A DNA stretch of 64,000 nucleotides, taken from assembly GCF_013377295.1 (NCBI RefSeq), contig NZ_CP016180.1:62001-126000 (forward strand), given 5' to 3'. This DNA is from Pasteurella skyensis (GTDB lineage Bacteria > Pseudomonadota > Gammaproteobacteria > Enterobacterales > Pasteurellaceae). The stretch's first letter is position 1. Every line of letters starts with the position of its first letter. Below the pieces are notes generated by a model that worked only from the letters and a program-made list of their open reading frames with translations, had not been told where the DNA came from and did not search any database. Shown piece by piece: positions 53,371 to 63,161 of this stretch. The translations under genes were made by a program, and so were the position numbers.

Positions 53371-53473
53371 TATTTTTTCCTAATTTAAAATATGTAAAAA
53401 ATGAAAATAATCTCACCGCTTTAAAATATAGTTTAATATCTAAGCGGTTAGATATCATCAAAAATTTGCAAAT

Positions 53474-55144
53474 TTATTTACTTTTTGGTGGTAAACTCCC
53501 TGCTTTAAAATAAGGCACTTCTGCACGTGGTAATGGTTCAATGCCACGAATATGATCCGCAATTTTTTCTGCCATCATAATGGTTGGCGCATTTAGGTTA
53601 CCTGTGGTAATTATCGGCATAATTGAAGCATCAATTACACGCAAACTTTCCACGCCGTGTACTCGTCCAAAATTATCAACAACGGCATCTTCGCCTGAAC
53701 CCATTTTATTACTACAAGATGGATGGAAGGCGGTTTCTGCGTGTTCACGAATAAAGTCATCTAATTGTTTATCACTTTGGCATTCAATTCCTGGTGATAA
53801 CTCTTTGCCTACATAAGGTTTTAGTGCATCTTGGGTAAAGATATCACGAGTGATACGAATGGCGGATCTAAACTCTTCCCAGTCTTGCTCTGTTGCCATA
53901 TAGTTGAACAGAATACTTGGATATTCGTGTGGATCTTTTGATTTAATTCTAATTCTTCCACGACTAGGAGAACGCATTGAGCCCACGTGAGCTTGGAAGC
54001 CGTGACTTTCAATCGCATTCGAACCATCATAGTTTACAGCGATTGGTAAGAAGTGATATTGTAAGTTTGGCCATTCAAAACGTTCATCAGAACGGATAAA
54101 TCCGCCTGCTTCAAACTGGTTACTCGCCCCTAAGCCTGTGCCTTTAAACATCCATTCAGCACCTATCATTGCTTGATTATGTAATTTTAAACTTGGTGCA
54201 ATACTTACAGGTTTTATACATTCAAACTGAACATAAAGCTCTAAGTGATCTTGTAAGTTTTCGCCTACCCCTTTTAATTCGTGAACAACAGGAATATCTA
54301 ACTCTTTTAATAACTCGGCATTACCAATCCCTGAACGTTGTAAAATGGTTGGCGATGCAATAGCACCAGAGCAAAGTAGTACTTCTTTTTTTGCAAAAGC
54401 TTTAATGGATTGCTCCGCTTTTAAATAGCATACGCCAATCGCTTTTTTACCTTCAAATAAGATACGATCGGTGGTTGCTTTTGTGACAATCACTAAATTT
54501 TCTCTTGCTCTGACTTCATCAGATAAATAACCACGAGCAGTACTACAACGGCGACCGTTTGCACTTACAGTACGATCCATAGGACCAAAACCTTCTTGTT
54601 GATAGCCATTTAAGTCTTCTGTTTTTGGATAGCCTGCTTGCACACCCGCTTCCACCATTGCGTGGAATAACTCATTATTACCAGTCTTTGGTGTTGTTAC
54701 GTGTAAAGGACCTGAATCGCCGTGATAGTCATTACCGCCAATATCACGAGTTTCTGCTTTTTTGAAATAAGGTAAACAATCCTGATATGTCCAGTTAGCT
54801 AATAACGGATCTTGCTCAGCCCAATTATCGTAATCCATTGCATTACCACGAATATAGCACATACCATTGATCAACGATGAGCCACCCAGCCCTTTACCAC
54901 GTCCACATTGCATACGGCGGTTATTCATATATGGTTCAGGATCGGTTTCATAACCCCAGTTATACTGTTTAGTTTGAATAGGAAAGGCTAAGGCGGCTGG
55001 CATTTGTGTACGCCAGTCTAAGCGATAATCTGGACCACCCGCTTCTAATAATAAAACGTTTGTTTCTTTATCTTCGGTTAAGCGAGCCGCTAATACACCA
55101 CCTGCTGAACCTGCACCGATAATAATATAATCAAATTCTCTCAT
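53474..55144 (-). CDS. betA: Choline dehydrogenase
   Basis: BetA oxidises choline to betaine aldehyde at the membrane. The 556-residue GMC flavoprotein has the FAD motif [15 protein letters not shown], the GMC signature [20 protein letters not shown], a second signature [15 protein letters not shown], and the catalytic His in [15 protein letters not shown] precedes the ATG. It follows betB by 23 bp. A 103-bp gap with a USS separates it from the ArsC-like gene, so that gene may have joined later. Confidence 0.95.
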   Translation of the reverse strand: MREFDYIIIGAGSAGGVLAARLTEDKETNVLLLEAGGPDYRLDWRTQMPAALAFPIQTKQYNWGYETDPEPYMNNRRMQCGRGKGLGGSSLINGMCYIRGNAMDYDNWAEQDPLLANWTYQDCLPYFKKAETRDIGGNDYHGDSGPLHVTTPKTGNNELFHAMVEAGVQAGYPKTEDLNGYQQEGFGPMDRTVSANGRRCSTARGYLSDEVRARENLVIVTKATTDRILFEGKKAIGVCYLKAEQSIKAFAKKEVLLCSGAIASPTILQRSGIGNAELLKELDIPVVHELKGVGENLQDHLELYVQFECIKPVSIAPSLKLHNQAMIGAEWMFKGTGLGASNQFEAGGFIRSDERFEWPNLQYHFLPIAVNYDGSNAIESHGFQAHVGSMRSPSRGRIRIKSKDPHEYPSILFNYMATEQDWEEFRSAIRITRDIFTQDALKPYVGKELSPGIECQSDKQLDDFIREHAETAFHPSCSNKMGSGEDAVVDNFGRVHGVESLRVIDASIMPIITTGNLNAPTIMMAEKIADHIRGIEPLPRAEVPYFKAGSLPPKSK

Positions 55145-55167
55145 TGTGTTCTCCTTTTTCTTTAAGA

Positions 55168-56631
55168 TTAGAATACAGATTCAAATCTGCCTAATTCAAC
55201 TTGAATAGATTTTGTTTGGGTATAATGTTTTAAGGTTTCGATCCCATTTTCACGTCCAATACCTGATTGTTTATAACCACCGACAGGCATTTTAGCGTCA
55301 GATTCGCCCCAAGTGTTGATCCAACAAATGCCCGCTTCAAGCTGATGAATAATGCGGTGTGCTTTGTTTAAGTCTTTGGTTACCACACCTGCTGCTAAAC
55401 CATATTCCGTATTATTTGCTCGTTCAATCACTTCTTGTTCTGTTTCATAGCTTAAAATACTCATCACAGGACCAAAAATTTCTTCTTTGGTAATCGTCAT
55501 TTCATCAGTACAATCAGTAAATACAGTTGGTTGTACATAGTAGCCTTGTGGCAAACTCATCTCACGTTCGCCCCCAATTAAGCATTTTGCCCCTTCTTTT
55601 TTACCAAGCTCAATATAATTTAATACTCGGTTCATATGCGGTTCGCTAACCAATGGGCCAAAGTTTGTTTCAGGATTTTGAGGATCGCCTATTTTAAAAC
55701 GTTGTACACGCTCTAATACTTTTTGCTCAAATTCAGCTTTAAGTTTCGCTGGAACAAAAACACGAGTACCATTCGTACAAACTTGACCTGAACTATAAAA
55801 GTTCGCCATTACCGCAATATCTGCTGCTAAATCTAAATCGGCATCATCACAAATGACCACCGGCGATTTTCCGCCTAATTCCATCGTCACTTCTTTTAAG
55901 TTAGAGGTAATCGCACTGGCACACACTTTCTTACCCGTAGCAGATCCACCAGTGAAAGAGACTTTGTCAATATGTGGATGTTGGGTTAAGAAATCGCCAA
56001 TATCAGCTCCCGTTCCGTTTACCACATTAAACAGACCGTCTGGTACACCCGCTTCGGTTAAAATTTCTGCTAATTTTAAGGTGGTTAGAGGGGTTACCTC
56101 ACTTGGTTTAAAGACAACGGCATTCCCTGCGGCTAAGGCTGGGGCTAACTTCCACATTGCAATTTGGATCGGATAATTCCACGCACCAATGCTTGCAATT
56201 ACACCCAATGGCTCACGGCGAGTGTAAATAAAACTGTCTTCACGAAGTGGAATTTGTGTACCTTCAATCGAAGTGGCTAAGCCTGCGTAATATTCAATCA
56301 CATCAGCCCCAGTTACAATATCTACATACATTGTTTCGCTCACAGGCTTACCTGTGTCTAAGGTTTCTAAAAGGGCTAACTCATCATTACGTTCACGTAA
56401 AATAGCTACCGCTTTATTTAAAATTCTTGCACGCTCTACGGCGGTTAATGCTGCCCATTTTTTTTGAGCTTTAACGGCACAATCTACCGCAAAATCAATA
56501 TCCTCTTTTGAAGCAACTTGAATTTCTGCTAGGGTTTCGCCTGTGGCTGGATTGATTGTGGTAAAGGTTCGCCCACTTGTAGCCTTGTGGTATTTACCGT
56601 TGATATAAAGTTGTTGAGTGGGAAATTTCAT
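55168..56631 (-). CDS. betB: Betaine aldehyde dehydrogenase
   Basis: BetB oxidises betaine aldehyde to glycine betaine using NAD(P). The 487-residue ALDH has the catalytic Glu in [14 protein letters not shown], the nucleophile Cys in [13 protein letters not shown], and the coenzyme-loop [12 protein letters not shown]. The ATG overlaps the betI stop (ATGA) with GGAGGAAC as ribosome site. It lies between betI and betA. Confidence 0.95.
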   Translation of the reverse strand: MKFPTQQLYINGKYHKATSGRTFTTINPATGETLAEIQVASKEDIDFAVDCAVKAQKKWAALTAVERARILNKAVAILRERNDELALLETLDTGKPVSETMYVDIVTGADVIEYYAGLATSIEGTQIPLREDSFIYTRREPLGVIASIGAWNYPIQIAMWKLAPALAAGNAVVFKPSEVTPLTTLKLAEILTEAGVPDGLFNVVNGTGADIGDFLTQHPHIDKVSFTGGSATGKKVCASAITSNLKEVTMELGGKSPVVICDDADLDLAADIAVMANFYSSGQVCTNGTRVFVPAKLKAEFEQKVLERVQRFKIGDPQNPETNFGPLVSEPHMNRVLNYIELGKKEGAKCLIGGEREMSLPQGYYVQPTVFTDCTDEMTITKEEIFGPVMSILSYETEQEVIERANNTEYGLAAGVVTKDLNKAHRIIHQLEAGICWINTWGESDAKMPVGGYKQSGIGRENGIETLKHYTQTKSIQVELGRFESVF

Positions 56632-57212
56632 TGTTCCTCCAATAATTTGTTTAGAAATTGTTTTGCGATAAATCGAGCCTGATAATGATCAAACTCCTCG
56701 CTACGTAAACTACCGTGTAGCCATAAGCCATCAATCAATGCCGCTAATCCTCGAGCGGCATTTTTTGCTTGTTTTTCAGGTAATAATTGTTTGAAATGGA
56801 ATAATAAATTTGAATGTAGGCGGCTATCATTGATTTTTTGTAAACGATTAAGATCGTCTTGGTGCATACTCATAGACCAAAAAGAGAGCCACACTTTCAT
56901 TCTTGCGGAGTCAGTATTGGGATCAAAATTACACTCAATAATAATTTCAATGGCTCTATGAGGAGTGAGTTGCGGATCTGCTTTATTTTTTTGAGAAATA
57001 GAAATTTGCAATTCTCGCATTAAATCACGCATAGTTTCATACAATAGCCCCATTTTCCCTCCAAAATAGTGACTAATTATTCCAGAAGATAGACCTGCTT
57101 GCTGTGCAATTTGTATAATTGTAGTATCAGCGACACCGTATTTTTCAACGCAAACTAAAGTTGCTTGAATCAGTTGCTCTTTTCTGATCTCTAACATTCC
57201 AATTTTGGGCAT
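56628..57212 (-). CDS. betI: TetR-family repressor BetI
   Basis: BetI represses the bet genes until choline is present. The 194-residue protein begins [20 protein letters not shown]. Its helix-turn-helix reads [20 protein letters not shown], as in E. coli BetI. The C-terminal ligand domain includes [15 protein letters not shown]. It starts the operon, and a perfect palindrome about 40 bp upstream is the likely operator. The stop overlaps betB. Confidence 0.93.
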   Translation of the reverse strand: MPKIGMLEIRKEQLIQATLVCVEKYGVADTTIIQIAQQAGLSSGIISHYFGGKMGLLYETMRDLMRELQISISQKNKADPQLTPHRAIEIIIECNFDPNTDSARMKVWLSFWSMSMHQDDLNRLQKINDSRLHSNLLFHFKQLLPEKQAKNAARGLAALIDGLWLHGSLRSEEFDHYQARFIAKQFLNKLLEEQ

Positions 57213-57250
57213 AGCATATCCTTTTTTATGTTAGTTATATGCTTTATTGT

Positions 57251-57276
57251 ATTTTAATTGAACGTTCAATTAAAAT
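57251..57276. promoter_or_regulatory. BetI operator (26-bp perfect palindrome)
   Basis: ATTTTAATTGAAC faces GTTCAATTAAAAT with no spacer. The TTGAACGTTCAA centre fits TetR/BetI-type operators. It lies 39-64 bp before the betI start. Confidence 0.8.
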
Positions 57277-57570
57277 AAAGTTTATTTTTTAAACATTAAG
57301 GAAAATTTACAAATAAAGGGTGTGTGATATGAAGTAAGGAACATAGAAAAGTGAAATAGAAAAGAAAATGTAAGCGAATGTCTTTGCAATTTATATTAAA
57401 GTTGGGAATGAAATAACTCAACACGACAAAAACAAGAGTGCTATAACATTCTTGTAATAATGCTATGCTAAATTAAACTATTTAAGCTTTGAATAAGAGA
57501 ATATCTTAAAGAGATTATTGAACATCCTTGTTCAGAATAACTCCATAATAATTCGGTTTATAAATACTTG

Positions 57571-57602
57571 TCCCTATTCGAACGAAGCGTTCCGGATAGG
57601 GA
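57571..57602 (+). other. Stable hairpin in the betI-ispB gap
   Basis: TCCCTAT faces ATAGGGA, with an inner AACG/CGTT pairing. The 629-bp gap also holds the BetI operator and a reverse USS core near 57760. I see no convincing gene there. The hairpin might end a transcript or be a leader element; function unknown. Confidence 0.5.
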
Positions 57603-57841
57603 AGCGGATTATACTCTATTTTTTCAAAATACCAACATAAATTTCATATAAAAGTGAAATAATTTTGTGACTTAATAATTAAGGTAAAAAATGGTCTGCG
57701 ATACACTGAAAAAGAACCTTATAATAAAAGTGTTTTTTGTAAATTTTTATCACTATCTTACCGCTTCATTATGGATTTTATTTTAAAGAAAGAACAATTT
57801 AAGGTAGAATTAGCCAAATTTTTGTATAACTTGGAATAATA

Positions 57842-58825
57842 ATGACAACTCAACTTTCCCTTGAGCAAATTCAAGCATTGATAAAAGACGATATGCAAGG
57901 AGTCAACCAAGCAATTTTAGAGCAATTAAATTCTGATGTCGTCCTAATAAATCAGTTAGGTCACTACATTATTAGTGGTGGTGGTAAGCGTATTCGTCCG
58001 TTAATTGTTTTATTGAGTGCTAAATCTTTAAATTATCAAGGCTCAGCACATATTATTTGTGCTGCTTTTATTGAATTTGTGCATACGGCAACCTTATTAC
58101 ACGATGATGTAGTGGACGAATCTGATATGCGTCGTGGCAAAGAAACTGCCAATGCATTGTTTGGTAATGCCGCAAGTGTATTAGTGGGTGATTTTATCTA
58201 TACTCGCTCTTTCCAAATGATGACAAGTGTCAATTCATTAGACGTGTTAAAGGTGATGTCAAATGCCACGAATGTTATTGCGGAAGGCGAAGTGCAACAG
58301 TTAATGAATTGTAATGATCCTGATACAACTGAACAAAGTTATATGCAAGTGATTTATGGTAAAACGGCTCGTCTTTTTGAAGCAGCTACACAATGTGCTG
58401 CCATTATCTCAAATGCAACACCACAAATGGAGAAAGCGTTACAAGATTATGGGCGTTATTTAGGGACTGCGTTTCAGTTAATTGATGATATTTTAGATTA
58501 TAGTGCGAATGCTGAAAAGTTAGGTAAAAATATTGGTGATGATTTAGCAGAAGGAAAACCTACCTTGCCACTTCTTCATGCAATGCATCAAGGTAATGCA
58601 AGTGAAGCTGCACTGATTCGTGAGGCCATTGAACAAGGAGGGAAAAGAGAGTCCTTAAATGATATTCTGGCGATTATGCAAAAATATCAGTCCCTTGATT
58701 ATGCAATGCAACGAGCGAAAGAAGAAGCTCAAAAAGCGGTTGATGCAATCCAAATTTTACCTGAAACAGAATATAAGCAAGCATTGATTTCTTTAGCTTA
58801 TCTTTCTGTTGATAGAAATTATTAA
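57842..58825 (+). CDS. ispB: Octaprenyl diphosphate synthase
   Basis: IspB builds the isoprenoid side chain of ubiquinone and menaquinone. The 327-residue protein has GGGKRIRPLIVLLSA, the first aspartate-rich motif LLHDDVVDESDMRRG, and the second LIDDILDYSANAEKLGK. The start has only a weak ribosome site; the ATG is chosen on family length. A reverse-strand USS lies just after the stop. Confidence 0.96.
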   Translation: MTTQLSLEQIQALIKDDMQGVNQAILEQLNSDVVLINQLGHYIISGGGKRIRPLIVLLSAKSLNYQGSAHIICAAFIEFVHTATLLHDDVVDESDMRRGKETANALFGNAASVLVGDFIYTRSFQMMTSVNSLDVLKVMSNATNVIAEGEVQQLMNCNDPDTTEQSYMQVIYGKTARLFEAATQCAAIISNATPQMEKALQDYGRYLGTAFQLIDDILDYSANAEKLGKNIGDDLAEGKPTLPLLHAMHQGNASEAALIREAIEQGGKRESLNDILAIMQKYQSLDYAMQRAKEEAQKAVDAIQILPETEYKQALISLAYLSVDRNY

Positions 58826-58864
58826 GCAAAATTTGCAAATTTTAGACAAAATCATACCGCTTTC
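58826..58864 (-). other. DNA uptake signal sequence between ispB and ybeD
   Basis: Reverse-strand core AAGCGGTATGATTTTGTC with tail AAAATTTGCAAATTTTGC. Confidence 0.75.
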
Positions 58865-58896
58865 GTTTGAAAGCGTGTTTTATTAAAGAGGAAAAG

Positions 58897-59190
58897 ATGA
58901 CGAAATCCCTAAACTTACAAGATTTACCACAACAAAAACTAAAAGACTTATTAGAATTTCCCTGTAATTTTACTTTTAAAGTAGTGGGTGCGAAACGTGC
59001 TAATTTAGCAGATGATGTTGTTGCGGTAGTTCAACAATATATTCAAGGCGACTACGTGCCTCGTGAACAAGCAAGCTCAAAAGGCACTTATAGTTCAATT
59101 TCTATTGATATAGTGGCAGAAAATATCGATCAAGTAGAAAGCCTTTATACAGAGCTTGCCAAAATTGAAGGCGTAAGAATGGTGCTTTAA
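58897..59190 (+). CDS. ybeD: YbeD (UPF0250/DUF493) family protein
   Basis: I chose the ATG at 58897, with AGAGG 6 nt upstream, giving [20 protein letters not shown] and a 97-residue protein of normal family length. An ATG 30 bp earlier lies close to the USS and is unlikely. The protein has the ACT-like fold pattern [14 protein letters not shown] and [13 protein letters not shown]. It is regularly found before lipB; its role is unknown but probably linked to lipoylation or its control. Its stop shares one base with the lipB ATG. Confidence 0.93.
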   Translation: MTKSLNLQDLPQQKLKDLLEFPCNFTFKVVGAKRANLADDVVAVVQQYIQGDYVPREQASSKGTYSSISIDIVAENIDQVESLYTELAKIEGVRMVL

Positions 59191-59843
59191 TGGAACTTAT
59201 TGTTCGCAAACTCGGTATTTGTGATTATCAACAGACGTGGCAAAAAATGCAACAGTTTACAGATAATCGTGATGAGAAAACCACTGATGAAATCTGGCTG
59301 GTGCAACATCCCGCTGTGTTTACTCAAGGTCAAGCGGGTAAACCTGAGCATTTACTCAATCCAACCAATATTCCTGTTATTCAATCTGACCGTGGTGGGC
59401 AAATTACCTATCACGGCTTAGGACAGCAAGTAATGTATATCCTCATTGATATTAAGCGCCATAAAGCTGAAGGAAGAGAATTAAACGTTCGACAATTAGT
59501 TACTGCACTTGAACAGGCTGTAGTGAAAACACTGGCGGATTATGGCATTGAGGCTTATCCAAAAGCGGATGCACCAGGTGTGTATGTCAATGAAAAGAAA
59601 ATTTGCTCTTTGGGATTACGTATTCGCAAAGGTTGTTCGTTTCACGGTTTAGCCTTAAACATCAATATGGATTTATCTCCTTTTCAGAATATCAATCCTT
59701 GTGGTTATACAGGGCTTGCAATGTGTCAATTAAAAGACTTTATCAGTGAGGAAAAAGCCGATTGTGATAAAGTGTCACCAAAATTAGTAGATTACTTTAC
59801 ACAAATTCTCGGTTACAATAGCACCATAATTGTTAAAGAATAG
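59190..59843 (+). CDS. lipB: Octanoyl-ACP:protein octanoyltransferase LipB
   Basis: LipB moves an octanoyl group from acyl carrier protein to lipoyl domains. The 217-residue protein has [36 protein letters not shown] with the catalytic Lys, and [10 protein letters not shown] with the nucleophile Cys. The ATG overlaps the ybeD stop (TAATG). lipA follows after 24 bp. Confidence 0.97.
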   Translation: MELIVRKLGICDYQQTWQKMQQFTDNRDEKTTDEIWLVQHPAVFTQGQAGKPEHLLNPTNIPVIQSDRGGQITYHGLGQQVMYILIDIKRHKAEGRELNVRQLVTALEQAVVKTLADYGIEAYPKADAPGVYVNEKKICSLGLRIRKGCSFHGLALNINMDLSPFQNINPCGYTGLAMCQLKDFISEEKADCDKVSPKLVDYFTQILGYNSTIIVKE

Positions 59844-59867
59844 TTAAATAAAAATAGGATTTAATGA

Positions 59868-60830
59868 ATGGGTACACCTTTCAAAATGGAAAGAGGGGTT
59901 AAATATCGTGACGCAGCAAAAACCTCTATTATCCCTGTAAAAAATATCGACCCCGAGCAGGAAGTATTGAAAAAACCAAGTTGGATGAAAATAAAACTTC
60001 CTGCAAGTTCAGCTAAAATTGAGAGTATTAAAAATGGAATGCGTCGTCATGGTTTGCATTCAGTATGTGAAGAGGCGAGTTGCCCTAATTTGCACGAATG
60101 CTTTAATCACGGCACTGCGACTTTTATGATAATGGGGGCAATTTGTACTCGCCGTTGTCCCTTCTGCGATGTTGCACATGGTAAACCATTACCTTTGGAT
60201 CAAGAAGAACCATTAAAATTAGCAGAAACCATTGCAGATATGAAATTAAAATATGTTGTTATTACATCAGTCGATCGTGATGATCTACCTGATCGTGGAG
60301 CTGGACATTTTACAGAATGCGTTAAGGAAATTCGGAAATTGAATCCTGATATTAAGATTGAAATTTTAGTTCCTGATTTTCGTGGACGTATCGAAAAAGC
60401 ATTAGACAAATTAAAAGATTGTCCGCCCGATGTATTTAACCATAACTTAGAAAATGTACCACGCTTGTATAAAGATATTCGTCCCGGTGCAAATTATGAA
60501 TGGTCGCTTAAATTACTGAAAGAATTTAAAAAAATGTTCCCACATATCCCAACTAAATCAGGTCTAATGGTAGGGTTGGGTGAAACAAATGAAGAAATTC
60601 TCACAGTAATGGAAGACTTGCGTGACAATGGCGTGACAATGCTAACACTTGGACAATATTTACAACCAAGTCGCCATCATTTACCTGTTGATCGTTATGT
60701 TCATCCAGATGATTTTGATGATTTTAGAGTAAAAGCTGAAAAAATGGGCTTTGAACACGCAGCTTGTGGCCCTTTTGTTCGCTCATCTTATCACGCTGAT
60801 CTGCAAGCAAGCGGTGGCGTGGTGAAGTAA
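59868..60830 (+). CDS. lipA: Lipoyl synthase
   Basis: LipA inserts two sulfur atoms into the octanoyl chain to make lipoate. The 320-residue radical-SAM protein has the auxiliary cluster cysteines in [12 protein letters not shown], the SAM cluster motif [13 protein letters not shown], and the C-terminal RSSYHAD with the conserved Ser. It is the last gene of ybeD-lipB-lipA. Confidence 0.98.
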   Translation: MGTPFKMERGVKYRDAAKTSIIPVKNIDPEQEVLKKPSWMKIKLPASSAKIESIKNGMRRHGLHSVCEEASCPNLHECFNHGTATFMIMGAICTRRCPFCDVAHGKPLPLDQEEPLKLAETIADMKLKYVVITSVDRDDLPDRGAGHFTECVKEIRKLNPDIKIEILVPDFRGRIEKALDKLKDCPPDVFNHNLENVPRLYKDIRPGANYEWSLKLLKEFKKMFPHIPTKSGLMVGLGETNEEILTVMEDLRDNGVTMLTLGQYLQPSRHHLPVDRYVHPDDFDDFRVKAEKMGFEHAACGPFVRSSYHADLQASGGVVK

Positions 60831-60870
60831 ATTTGTAAAAATAGTGTAATCAATAGTTAAGGATACAAAA

Positions 60871-61512
60871 ATGACTTATACAACAACACAAATTATAGAA
60901 AAATTAGCTCAATTAAAAGTAGTTCCAGTTATTGCTCTTGATAATGCAGAAGATATTTTACCTCTTGCAAAAACATTAGCAGATAATGGATTACCAGTGG
61001 TTGAAATTACATTTCGTTCTACTGCTGCTGAACAAGCGATTCAATTATTACGTAAACATAATCCTGATATTTTAATTGCAGCAGGAACAGTATTAACCTC
61101 AGAACAAGTATTTCAGGCTAAAAATGCTGGAGCTGACTTTGTGGTGACACCAGGATTTAATCCAAAAATTGTTAAGCTTTGCCAAGATCTTGGTTTACCG
61201 ATTACACCAGGAATAAATAATCCAATGTCTATTGAGGCGGCATTAGAAATGGGAATTACAGCAGTAAAATTTTTCCCTGCTGAAGCCAGTGGTGGTGTGA
61301 AAATGATTAAAGCATTACTAGGACCTTATCCACAATTACAAATAATGCCAACAGGGGGAATTGGTTTAACTAACATTCAAGATTATTTAGCCATTCCTAA
61401 TGTAGTTGCTTGTGGTGGCTCTTGGTTTGTGGATAAAAAACTGATTAATGCTCAGGATTGGGATAAAATTGCACAATTAACAAAAGAAGTAATGGAATTA
61501 GTGCGTATTTAA
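60871..61512 (+). CDS. eda: KDPG/KHG aldolase
   Basis: Eda cleaves 2-keto-3-deoxy-6-phosphogluconate to pyruvate and glyceraldehyde-3-phosphate. The 213-residue protein has the catalytic Glu in PVVEITFRS, AAGTVLTSEQV, the Schiff-base Lys in ITAVKFFPAEASGG, and PTGGIG. AAGGA precedes the ATG. No edd is adjacent, so it may serve sugar-acid or ketohydroxyglutarate breakdown. A strong terminator follows. Confidence 0.95.
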   Translation: MTYTTTQIIEKLAQLKVVPVIALDNAEDILPLAKTLADNGLPVVEITFRSTAAEQAIQLLRKHNPDILIAAGTVLTSEQVFQAKNAGADFVVTPGFNPKIVKLCQDLGLPITPGINNPMSIEAALEMGITAVKFFPAEASGGVKMIKALLGPYPQLQIMPTGGIGLTNIQDYLAIPNVVACGGSWFVDKKLINAQDWDKIAQLTKEVMELVRI

Positions 61513-61519
61513 ACTAGTT

Positions 61520-61557
61520 AGGATTACTGAAATAATTAAACTCAGTAATCCTTTTTT
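61520..61557 (+). terminator. Rho-independent terminator after eda
   Basis: 11-bp perfect stem AGGATTACTGA/TCAGTAATCCT with an 11-nt loop followed by TTTTT. Confidence 0.9.
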
Positions 61558-61654
61558 ATATCACTTATCTCTCCTTCCACATATAAGCTACTTGATATAA
61601 TACGCTTTCAAGGTATCATATCCCCTAATATTCTATTAACTAAATATAAGTACA

Positions 61655-63013
61655 ATGAAAGAAACCATAGTTGCACAAGCAACCCCAATAGGTCGTGGCG
61701 GAGTTGGAATTTTACGCATTTCAGGACCTCTTGCCGAAACTGTTGCACAGGAAGTCTTAGGTAAATCCCTTAAGCCTCGTATGGCAAATTATTTGCCTTT
61801 TAAAGATGTTGATGGGTCTACTATTGATCAAGGTATCGCTCTCTTTTTTAAAGCACCAAATTCGTTTACTGGTGAGGATGTTCTTGAATTGCAAGGACAC
61901 GGTGGGCAGATTATTTTAGATATTCTGTTAAAACGTATTTTACAAGTGAAAGGCTTACGCATTGCACGTGCAGGGGAGTTTTCTGAGCAAGCCTTTTTAA
62001 ATGATAAGTTAGATTTAACCCAAGCCGAAGCCATTGCAGATTTAATTGATGCGACCTCTGAGCAAGCGGCTCGTAGTGCTTTGAAATCGTTACAGGGCGA
62101 ATTTTCAAATAAAATTCATCAGTTAGTCGATAATGTCATTTATTTACGAACTTATGTTGAAGCGGCTATTGATTTTCCTGATGAAGAAATTGATTTTCTC
62201 GCTGACGGTAAAATTGAAAATAAACTTAATCAAATTATTGCCAGTTTAGACAATGTACGAAAAGAAGCAAAGCAAGGTGCTATTATCCGTGAAGGAATGA
62301 AAGTCGTCATTGCAGGGCGTCCCAATGCAGGTAAATCAAGCTTGCTGAATGCTCTTGCAGGTCGAGATGCGGCTATTGTAACAAACATTGCAGGAACAAC
62401 CCGTGATGTGTTACGTGAGCATATTCATATTGATGGAATGCCTTTACATATCATTGATACAGCAGGACTACGAGATGCCAGTGATGAAGTGGAGCGTATT
62501 GGTATTGAACGTGCGTGGAGTGAAATTGAGCAAGCTGATCACGTTTTATTGATGATCGACAGCACAGAAAGTAGCAATGAAAATATTCAAACCGAATGGC
62601 AAGATTTTTTAACGTGTTTACCTGAAAATATCCCTGTCACTGTTATTCGTAATAAAGTCGATTTATCAGGTGAAAAAGAAGGCTTTGAACAACTGGAAGA
62701 CTTTAATTTAATTCGTCTTTCTGCTCAAACCAAAGTGGGTATTGATCTATTACGTGAGCATTTGAAGCAATCAATGGGCTATCAAAGTTCGACGGAAGGT
62801 GGCTTTATTGCACGTCGTCGTCATTTAACAGCCCTTGAAAAAGCAGCAGAACATTTAGCAAATGGACATACGCAATTAACAGAATTTTATGCAGGTGAAT
62901 TATTGGCTGAGGAGCTACGAATGACTCAAAATGCATTAAGTGAAATCACGGGTGAATTTACCTCTGATGATTTACTCGGTAATATTTTTAGCTCATTTTG
63001 TATTGGAAAGTAA
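61655..63013 (+). CDS. mnmE: tRNA-modification GTPase MnmE (TrmE)
   Basis: MnmE with MnmG makes the cmnm5 modification at the wobble U of several tRNAs. The 452-residue protein has the N-terminal folate-binding domain ([17 protein letters not shown]) and the G1 loop [22 protein letters not shown] (G3) and NKVD (G4) are present, and the protein ends in the obligatory FCIGK with the catalytic Cys. It is separated from eda by a terminator. A USS core begins at the stop codon. Confidence 0.98.
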   Translation: MKETIVAQATPIGRGGVGILRISGPLAETVAQEVLGKSLKPRMANYLPFKDVDGSTIDQGIALFFKAPNSFTGEDVLELQGHGGQIILDILLKRILQVKGLRIARAGEFSEQAFLNDKLDLTQAEAIADLIDATSEQAARSALKSLQGEFSNKIHQLVDNVIYLRTYVEAAIDFPDEEIDFLADGKIENKLNQIIASLDNVRKEAKQGAIIREGMKVVIAGRPNAGKSSLLNALAGRDAAIVTNIAGTTRDVLREHIHIDGMPLHIIDTAGLRDASDEVERIGIERAWSEIEQADHVLLMIDSTESSNENIQTEWQDFLTCLPENIPVTVIRNKVDLSGEKEGFEQLEDFNLIRLSAQTKVGIDLLREHLKQSMGYQSSTEGGFIARRRHLTALEKAAEHLANGHTQLTEFYAGELLAEELRMTQNALSEITGEFTSDDLLGNIFSSFCIGK

Positions 63014-63144
63014 GCGGTCACATTATTACTAAAATTTGCAAATTTTCATTGATTTTAAATTATAAATTGGTAAAGACTATCAAATCAAAAGGGTTCTTTT
63101 CCATTTCAAATTTGGTAAAATCTTACTCAAATGTTACCGCTTAT
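63012..63144. other. USS pair between mnmE and gor
   Basis: TAAGCGGTCACATTATTACT with an AAATTTGCAAATTTTC tail at the left end, and the facing core ACCGCTTA near 63137-63144. Nothing else is seen in the 148-bp gap beyond the expected gor promoter. Confidence 0.7.
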
Positions 63145-63161
63145 AACAATAGGAACAAAGT

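Noticed and set aside
57771..57839. 22-residue upstream ORF ending just before the ispB start
   Set aside because: It ends TAATAATG next to ispB, which would suit a leader peptide, but it has no ribosome site and no known regulatory motif; too weak to call.
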